A program made the position numbers and the translations under genes. Below the pieces are notes generated by a model, which searched no databases, was not told the DNA's origin, and saw only the letters and a list, made by a program, of their open reading frames with translations. A DNA stretch of 64,000 bases from Doris montereyensis (lineage: Eukaryota; Mollusca; Gastropoda; Nudibranchia; Dorididae): positions 262,501 to 326,500 of the forward strand of contig JAXRKP010000282.1 in assembly GCA_037039925.1 (NCBI GenBank), written 5' to 3'. This document shows, one piece after another, positions 43,950 through 64,000 of the stretch (position 1 is its first letter; each line of letters starts with the position of its first letter).

Positions 43950-45120
43950 CTAGTTTTCCCAGACAATTTAGATTTTCAAATCTCAAAGCTTTCAAATGAC
44001 TGTATCTAAAAGTAAAATATATTCATGTCGGCTCATTCTTCCAGATTCAGACAATCATTCAAAACACGAAATGCGATAACTCAAAACATTGTGTAAATGG
44101 AATGTATCCTATTTATTGTTGCAGCATTTGTTAAAAGATCAAATATCTGGTACATAAATTTTTTATTTTACAGAAATATAATGGAATGGAAGATTGTTTA
44201 CATGAAAAAGTAAGAAACAAAAATTTATATTTACATTCATTGAAAAAAATAAGAAATACTGTATTCAAATTAAAAGATCCAATAACAAAATAAAATTTAA
44301 AAATCACCTGTATTCGCAATGTATTACAGTACTCAAAGCATCAATTATACATAATAATAATACACCTTACGACAAACTATTGATGGTTTTGATTCCAGTT
44401 CAATAAATTTGTTTCTGTTAGTGTTTATATAACTTCTACATGTTTTTATCTTCATCAAAATGAAAAAAGGATAAAAAGCATAGGCTCCATATTTTTCATT
44501 CTTGTATTAGGAAATGTCAGAATGGCATGTAAGGTTTCATTGTTATAATTGTCACAGTTGTCTCCCATATTCTAAACACAGATTATAGTGACGTGACATA
44601 CACATACAGTAAAATCTTTTTGGACCACCTGTAAATTCATAGTTTACATTTTAAAAATAAATTTGCTCTCCATTAATGTTACATGAGTATCAACATAAAA
44701 TTTCAAAATCACAAATTTTAAGTTTACATCAAAGATAGCGTTAAGTGTATAATTTCACTTGCATACGGAAAGCATCTGATTGATTGAAACTAAAATTAGA
44801 ATGAAATGGAAAAGGAGTTAGTATCAAAAGAACACGGGAATAAAGAAGAAAAGTCTCCACAATGATGCAACTGAAAAAAAATCGCAATGATCCTATAATT
44901 CAAATGAGCAACAGGCGGGAACGATACTATTCAAACTTTTCAATCATAAAACCTGTTGAAAATGGCGGCTTGGCTTAGGTTAGGTGAATGAACATTCTAC
45001 TCAAAAGATTGGAAAACGGTAAAATTTGTCTTAATTAAAGGTCACTTTTGGTAGAAAATGTTTTCAAATGAAAACGATGTTCGGATGATTTAGAGCCTAC
45101 ATCCAAACTATGGTTACTCT
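43950..45120. other. Intergenic AT-rich DNA
   Basis: No exon, RNA gene or element was recognised in about 1.2 kb. Confidence 0.55.
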
Positions 45121-45125
45121 AAGTG

Positions 45126-45358
45126 AATGGGCAACAGGGCTTTTGAAGCACAAAGAAATGAATGGCCAACAGGGCTTTTGAAGCACAAAGAAATGAATGG
45201 CCAACAGGGCTTTTGAAGCACAAAGAAATGAATGGCCAACAGGGCTTTTGAAGCACAAAGAAATGAATGGCCAACAGGGCTTTTGAAGCACAAAGAAATG
45301 AATGGCCAATAGGGCATGTTTGAAGATAAAAAAAAATGAATGGCCAACATTTTGAAGC
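45126..45358. repeat. 35-bp minisatellite, six to seven copies
   Basis: Unit AATGGCCAACAGGGCTTTTG plus AAGCACAAAGAAATG. The last two copies are diverged. Confidence 0.95.
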
Positions 45359-45419
45359 ACATGGAACAACCAACTCATAAATATATACATGTATATAGAG
45401 TGATAAAATCAAAATTTAA

Positions 45420-45615
45420 CAAATTTTCATTTCATTTACCATAGCATAATTTCTATTCTAAAAATAGCAAGTCAAAAAACGTCAAACTTTTCACTTTTCA
45501 TTTACCATAGCATCATTTCTATTCTAAAAACAATAAGTCAAAAAACGCCAAACTTTTCATTTACCATCATCATTTTTATCCTAAAAACAATAAGTCAAAA
45601 CAATGCCAAACTTTT
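45420..45615. repeat. About 65-bp repeat, three copies
   Basis: Units share CTTTTCATTTACCATAGCAT, AATTTCTATTCTAAAAA and AAGTCAAAAAACG. Confidence 0.85.
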
Positions 45616-45619
45616 CACA

Positions 45620-46240
45620 AAGGTGGTGATATCATTGCAATCACCTGTGGGTAGGGCAATCGGTTAGCCGCAGATGAAATCAAGGCACACACAGGAAGTG
45701 CAGTAAATTGCTTCAAGTGGCACACAACGGAGCTATCTTTGTATTGTAATTTAAAGTTAGTTTAAAAGGAAATGTATCAGAGGCTTCATTCATAAAAAAA
45801 CATATCCTGGACAGCCATTGCTATCATCAAAATGACATCAGAAATATTTCGAAATTAATAAAATATCTCAAATTCACTAGGGTAATTTTGACTTTTGTTT
45901 TTTTGTTTGGTCTCTTTCATAGATAAAGAAACCATTATTTTCCGATGCATTTGTATCAAAATTGTTTTAATTTTAATGAAAATGACTGATTTTGGTCATT
46001 ATCTATTTGAAGCCAAAGGAAGCAAAGTTTATATTCTGAATTCTACAGTGTGTTGCTTGTTTTCGTGTCACAGATTTTACCAGACGAGATAGTCAGTTAA
46101 GGAAATGTTAAAGTTAAACAGATAATGTCTGACATTGTCTTCACAGACAGATTTATTGCATCCAAATATTGCATCACATTACAATTCCATATTCAATGTT
46201 GCGTCATAAAAAAATGAATTTAATGAGTGCTGTTTCACTG
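45620..46240. other. Intergenic, nothing recognised
   Basis: No supported feature. Confidence 0.5.
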
Positions 46241-46244
46241 GATT

Positions 46245-46380
46245 TTACCCACTCCACCATATGTGGTGATTTCAGGGTGAGTTAAGAGGAAAAACCAAGA
46301 TGAGTGAGGAGTGAAAGGAAAGAGTAGACCTCAGGTCCTACTATCAGTGTCCTCCAAATTCCCACGGTGAGTGAGCACAG
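46245..46380 (+). mobile_element. Dispersed repeat family E copy
   Basis: TTTACCCACTCCACCATATG, GTGATTTCAGGGTGAGTTAA, GAGGAAAAACCAAGATGA and AAAGGAAAGAGTAGACC follow the family order. Confidence 0.55.
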
Positions 46381-46494
46381 ATGATGATGATAGAGCTGAG
46401 ACAGTCAGTGAACACAGACAAGTTGTGAGACAAAAAACAATACATGGAATAACGTTTCCTAATCATTTGATACCATTTAGCTGACGCGTTACCT

Positions 46495-46848
46495 AGCAAT
46501 AATAACCTGTTTTAATTTCTCCTCCTTTGAAAGAAATGAATGCCTGCAATGATAACCTGTTTTAATTTCTCCTCCTTTGAAAGAAATGAATGCCTGCAAT
46601 GATAACCTGTTTTAATTTCTCCTCCTTTGAAAGAAATGAATGCCTGCAATGATAACCTGTTTTGATTCCTCCTCCTTTGAAAGAAATGAATGCCTGCAAT
46701 GATAACCTGTTTTGATTTCTCCTCCTTTGAAAGAAATGAATGCCTGCAATGATAACCTGTTTTAATTTCTCCTCCTTTGAAAGAAATGAATGCCTGCAAT
46801 GATAACCTGTTTTAATTCCTCCTCCTTTGAAAATAATGAATGCCTGAC
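46495..46848. repeat. 50-bp minisatellite, seven copies
   Basis: Unit GCCTGCAATGATAACCTGTT, TTAATTTCTCCTCC, TTTGAAAGAAATGAAT. Copies are over 95% identical by eye. Confidence 0.95.
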
Positions 46849-46977
46849 TGACTGTAATAACATTTTAATTCAAGAGCTTAAACAAGAAGCAGCATTGACT
46901 TTGGACACCTACCTTCCATCAACGCCGAGTGTGTTAGTCAACCTGTTTTCCAGGCAAACCGCTTGCCTTTTTCTAAT

Positions 46978-47302
46978 TTGATTTGATTTCATTTACCCAT
47001 ATCCACAACTAAGGTGATCTCGGGGGTTTTGGTAGGATTAAAATTGTTTGTCCACACTGCCAAGGGAACTTCAACCTGCATAGAGGGGTGGGATCTGCAC
47101 ACAAGACCTCCTTTTTATCGTCCGTCTCCGATAGGACTAGGTGTTGATCCACCTAACTGGACCCGGGGGGGGGGGGGGGGGGGGGGGGGGTTAGGTGTAC
47201 TTGAAAAGAACTAGAGAAAAGTTTTGAACTTTTGACAGGGCTTGCAGCCACGATCTTTGGGTTGAGAGTCTGACACCTTACCTCTAGACTACCAAGTCCC
47301 CC
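46978..47302 (-). mobile_element. SINE family B, full length, with a poly-G run
   Basis: Tail TTACCCATATCCACAACTAA and GGTGATCTCGGGGGTTTTGG, body AAGACCTCCTTTTTATCG, and head TTGAGAGTCTGACACCTTAC and CTCTAGACTACCAAGTCCC. The CTGGACC block is followed by about 28 consecutive G at 47163-47190, where other copies have CAGGGG. Confidence 0.82.
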
Positions 47303-47344
47303 GCCTTTTTCTAATAGGAGTGACGTCAGCGACCCCTTGCAAGG

Positions 47345-47432
47345 TTATTAACATTTTCAGTCAGTGCTACCGCTGAGTTGTATTTCTGTTGGCAGTCCAT
47401 TTCACGGCCTTACTGTGCCAGGGTATAATGAA
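47345..47432. repeat. Single-copy ancestor of the 37-bp satellite
   Basis: CAGTGCTACCGCTGAGTTG, TATTTCTGTTGGCAGTCC, CACGGCCTTACTGTGCCAGG and GTATAATGAA align with 18798-18868, i.e. the satellite's flank plus its first unit, but here there is only one unit. Confidence 0.75.
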
Positions 47433-47484
47433 TACAGGTGACATTGACAATCAATGTTTGAAAATGGAACCATGTATGTTTGAC

Positions 47485-47585
47485 AGCCTGACCTGGTTGT
47501 TCTTGTGACCTACCTCATTATTTATAGTCAAAACTGGTTGTTCTTGTAATGTACATCATTATTTATAATCAAACTGGTTGTTACA
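47485..47585. repeat. About 42-bp repeat, 2.5 copies
   Basis: Units share CTGGTTGTTCTTGT and CATTATTTATAGTCAAA. Confidence 0.8.
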
Positions 47586-47589
47586 CCTC

Positions 47590-48755
47590 AAGCCGTGAAA
47601 AAACATGTTTTAGATCCACATTAATGTACAAAGAAAGGAAGGCAAAAACATTAAATCAAATGTGTTGATGATCCACACAAAATCATGATCTGCTTCGAGC
47701 CGGGGGAGTTTTTTCTGTGTAATTTGGAACACTTGACAGCCATAGCTTTTGAAATAGAAAACGCACAAGAATAAAACCATTCTCTCTCTCTCTCTCTCTG
47801 CGTCAACAAGAACCATATCCGAGATTGAACTTAGAATGGATACAACAACGTGGTTTATTAAAAACACAAACTGATATGTATGTTTTGTAAAAAAACAGTG
47901 TAATTAAAGATCAGACAAGCGTATTAAACCGTTTTTTATAAGCCTCTGGTTGATAGAGATATTTTTAGCATACATCGTGATTCACGTCAAAGATTCCACA
48001 TGCTCTCACGATTAAGGAACTTCCTGTTACAAAAGGTTGAATAAAAAGAAGATGTGTAACATAACGGCTTTCCATACCAAACCATAAAAATACATTTTTC
48101 ACAACGCGCGTAAATCAAAATAAATGGGGGACGGTCGATTTTCTCGTTATTTGGCTCCTCATCATTTTATTTTATCACAATGGAATAAATATATTCAGAG
48201 TCAGAGCAAATAAATAAAACCTTGCTCTAGATAGATTTGTTGCTATCGTGATAAAAGTATGAACAAAAGAGAAGCCAATTAACAAAATAATCCACCGTAC
48301 CAATTTACTAAATGTCAACACAGACTTGCACAGACAAATATGATATATGACCTACCCAGTAGGATCTTTATAATCACACCTAAATCTCAAGGCAACAGAC
48401 AGATATAGGCTGAAGCCAACGATTGAACAAACTTTAGATTTAGGCAACCATGATACGTTCTCAAAATTGACATATTCTATATGAATGTTTATATATCACA
48501 TAATATAAAGATCTCTATAAAATAAAAACAACACATATTAATAAAGATTATTTTTAAAATGAACATGTTGTAAGGAAGGAAATATATTTCAGTTGTAAAT
48601 TGTAAAATATATACATAGAGGCAATTTTTAAAAACAACAGAAGGAATGTGTTGAGCCAGTCGTAGACTAAAGAGGCAAAGATCAAATTCTCTCCATTAGC
48701 AGCACACCTTCTAATAAACACCCCCCGCCTCCCCAACAATTTCCTTCTCCTAGTG
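47590..48755. other. Intergenic DNA
   Basis: Nothing recognised apart from a short (CT)8 near 47782. Confidence 0.5.
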
Positions 48756-48756
48756 G

Positions 48757-48872
48757 GTGGATGACAGAACAGGCACTACTGGTAGGTCTTACTTATTTCC
48801 TTTCATATATCTTTTATCTCGCGGTTTCCCCTTAATTCATCCTGAGATCACTGCATATAGTGGACAGGATGA
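48757..48872 (-). mobile_element. Dispersed repeat family E, reverse copy
   Basis: GGTAGGTCTTACTTATTTCC, CTTTTATCTCGCGGTTTCCC, CTTAATTCATCCTGAGATCA and GTGGACAGGATGAA are the reverse complement of family E. Confidence 0.55.
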
Positions 48873-48892
48873 ATTCCAGATGCAACCTCTAC

Positions 48893-49090
48893 ATCAGCAC
48901 CCGTTGGGGTGTAACTAGCTTGGTTGCTAGTGCACTCTCTTTTCATGACGAGGCGATTGCAGAGGTTGCGGGTTCGATTCTATTGATGCCACAAAATTAT
49001 TTTTCTCTATCTATTCATTTGTATTTGTCTCGTCTTTGTTCCTACGAGGCCTCTATACTATTTCATGTCTTCGTTGATCATAGTCAACAT
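48893..49090 (+). mobile_element. tRNA-derived SINE, family C
   Basis: GTAACTAGCTTGGTTGCTAG (A-box region) and GAGGTTGCGGGTTCGATTC (a good B box), then TTTGTCTCGTCTTTGTTCC and ATACTATTTCATGTCTTCG, shared in order with 12555-12735. Confidence 0.7.
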
Positions 49091-49307
49091 GTAGACGACT
49101 GGTCTTGCTAGTCTTGGCAATTTATTTTTAACTTCAATTCATTTTTAACTTCAATTCCTCTCTTATGGTAACAGGGCCTCCTCTTCCATTTTCAAACATC
49201 CAGCGCTACTAATAGAGAGAATACGAAGGGTATATGAAGAGTTTATATTTATATGCAAAGTGAGACATGCCAATTTTATAAATTGTTTATTTCAAATCAT
49301 AGTTTAC

Positions 49308-49398
49308 AGCTCAATCCATCTGTTTCAAAAATCCATTTCTTACAACAGCTAACATCTATCTGTTTCAAAAATCCATTTCTTACAACAGCTAATATCTA
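49308..49398. repeat. About 42-bp direct duplication
   Basis: Two copies of CCATCTGTTTCAAAAATCC-type sequence with ATTTCTTACAACAGCTAA. Confidence 0.88.
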
Positions 49399-49612
49399 TC
49401 TCATGCCAGACAGCATTAATTCCAATTTTATAGATAACTGTGAGCCATCGATGGTTTCAATATAAGATATCTCAAAACGAGGCTGAAGCTACGTTTCACT
49501 TTGCAAATAAACTCTTTATGTATTTATACAAAAGTACACATGTCTATGTAAGGTCAAGCAAAGTTTGCCTCAAAAATGGGTCAATGGTGTGTTGAGCAAA
49601 ACAACTGATTCA

Positions 49613-63611
<13,999 letters not shown>

Positions 63612-63699
63612 CGTCCTGTTGAGCTACACAAAGGTAGATTTACCTGTTCAAGAAATATTTCAAACCAAAGGTTTTTAAGCAATGAAATGCCTTCTAGAC

Positions 63700-64000
63700 T
63701 TTGTTCTACTTATTCACTAAGGTGATCTCAGGGTTTTTGGTTGGATTTTTAAAACATTTGCCCAGACTGCCCTGTAAACAGCCAAGGGATCTTTAATGTG
63801 CACAGAGTGCTGTGATCTGCACACAGAACCTCTTTTTATCATCCGGTGGGACTAGGTGTTGATCCACCTAACTGGATCAGGGGGGTACAACTTGCTCGAA
63901 TAAACTCGAGAAACTTTTCAACCGTCGACGGGCTCTATCCCACTACCTTTTGGTTGAGAGGCCGACACCTTGCCTCTGGACTACCGAGTTCCCAGTTAAG
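63700..64000 (-). mobile_element. SINE family B, reaching the window edge
   Basis: AAGGTGATCTCAGGGTTTTT, CTGTAAACAGCCAAGGGATC, TGTGATCTGCACACAGAACC, GATCCACCTAACTGGATC, CCACTACCTTTTGGTTGAGA and GGCCGACACCTTGCCTCTGG. Full-length tRNA-like head at its right end. Confidence 0.82.

Noticed and set aside
43717..43953. Nine-residue repeat ORF QMDKNNINI
   Set aside because: Translation of a 27-bp minisatellite next to a SINE, with no other coding evidence.
45097..45412. Three overlapping minus-strand ORFs with HSFLCASKALLAI repeats
   Set aside because: 35-bp array read in three frames.
46512..46799. Minus-strand ORF with HSFLSKEEKSKQVIIAG repeats
   Set aside because: 50-bp array. Open in several frames only because the unit lacks stops.

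Overview
This window is nuclear DNA of an animal. It has split genes with GT-AG introns, tRNA-derived SINEs, decayed non-LTR retrotransposons, short inverted-repeat DNA transposons and a very heavy load of tandem repeats. The protein families and the mix of mobile elements fit a lophotrochozoan, most likely a gastropod mollusc. That assignment is inference; nothing in the sequence proves the species.

Three real genes can be assembled by hand. (1) Minus strand, about 8.6-15.6 kb: an inner-nuclear-membrane LEM-domain protein of the emerin/LAP2 type, with five coding exons in consistent phase plus a non-coding first exon. (2) Plus strand, 25.3-34.1 kb: APEX2, the AP endonuclease 2 of base-excision and PCNA-linked repair, in six exons with all catalytic motifs, a PCNA-binding box and a C-terminal GRF zinc finger. 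Its frame is broken at four single-base sites, mostly homopolymers. (3) Minus strand, 49.6-63.6 kb: a single-pass membrane protein with a signal peptide, one four-cysteine CUB domain, a membrane helix and a long acidic then proline-rich tail with two PPxY motifs, in seven exons. It also has homopolymer-type frame breaks and one probable GC-AG intron.

The rest is repeats. Region by region: 0-7.2 kb holds minisatellites of 45, 76, 25, about 48 and 44 bp, a (GA)n tract and SINE pieces. 8.5-15.6 kb is the LEM gene. 15.6-25.2 kb holds LINE debris, a 620-bp (TTC)n tract, a 2-kb 37-bp satellite and a 900-bp (AAT)n tract lodged in a SINE. 25.2-34.9 kb is APEX2 with transposons and microsatellites in its introns and a piggyBac-type element directly after its stop codon. 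35-43 kb holds hAT-like debris, a 47-bp array, an endonuclease/reverse-transcriptase LINE and a 1.4-kb array grown from that LINE's 3' end. 43-49.6 kb holds further minisatellites and SINEs. 49.6-64 kb is the CUB gene, whose introns carry another LINE fragment, a 2.7-kb 38-bp array and arrays that touch the splice sites.

The most notable signals are three. A tandem array repeats the 5' splice-site sequence of the CUB gene about twelve times beside the real donor. Other minisatellites stop within about 20 bp of splice acceptors. Several large arrays can be traced to a seed inside a transposable element whose single-copy form is visible elsewhere in the same window.
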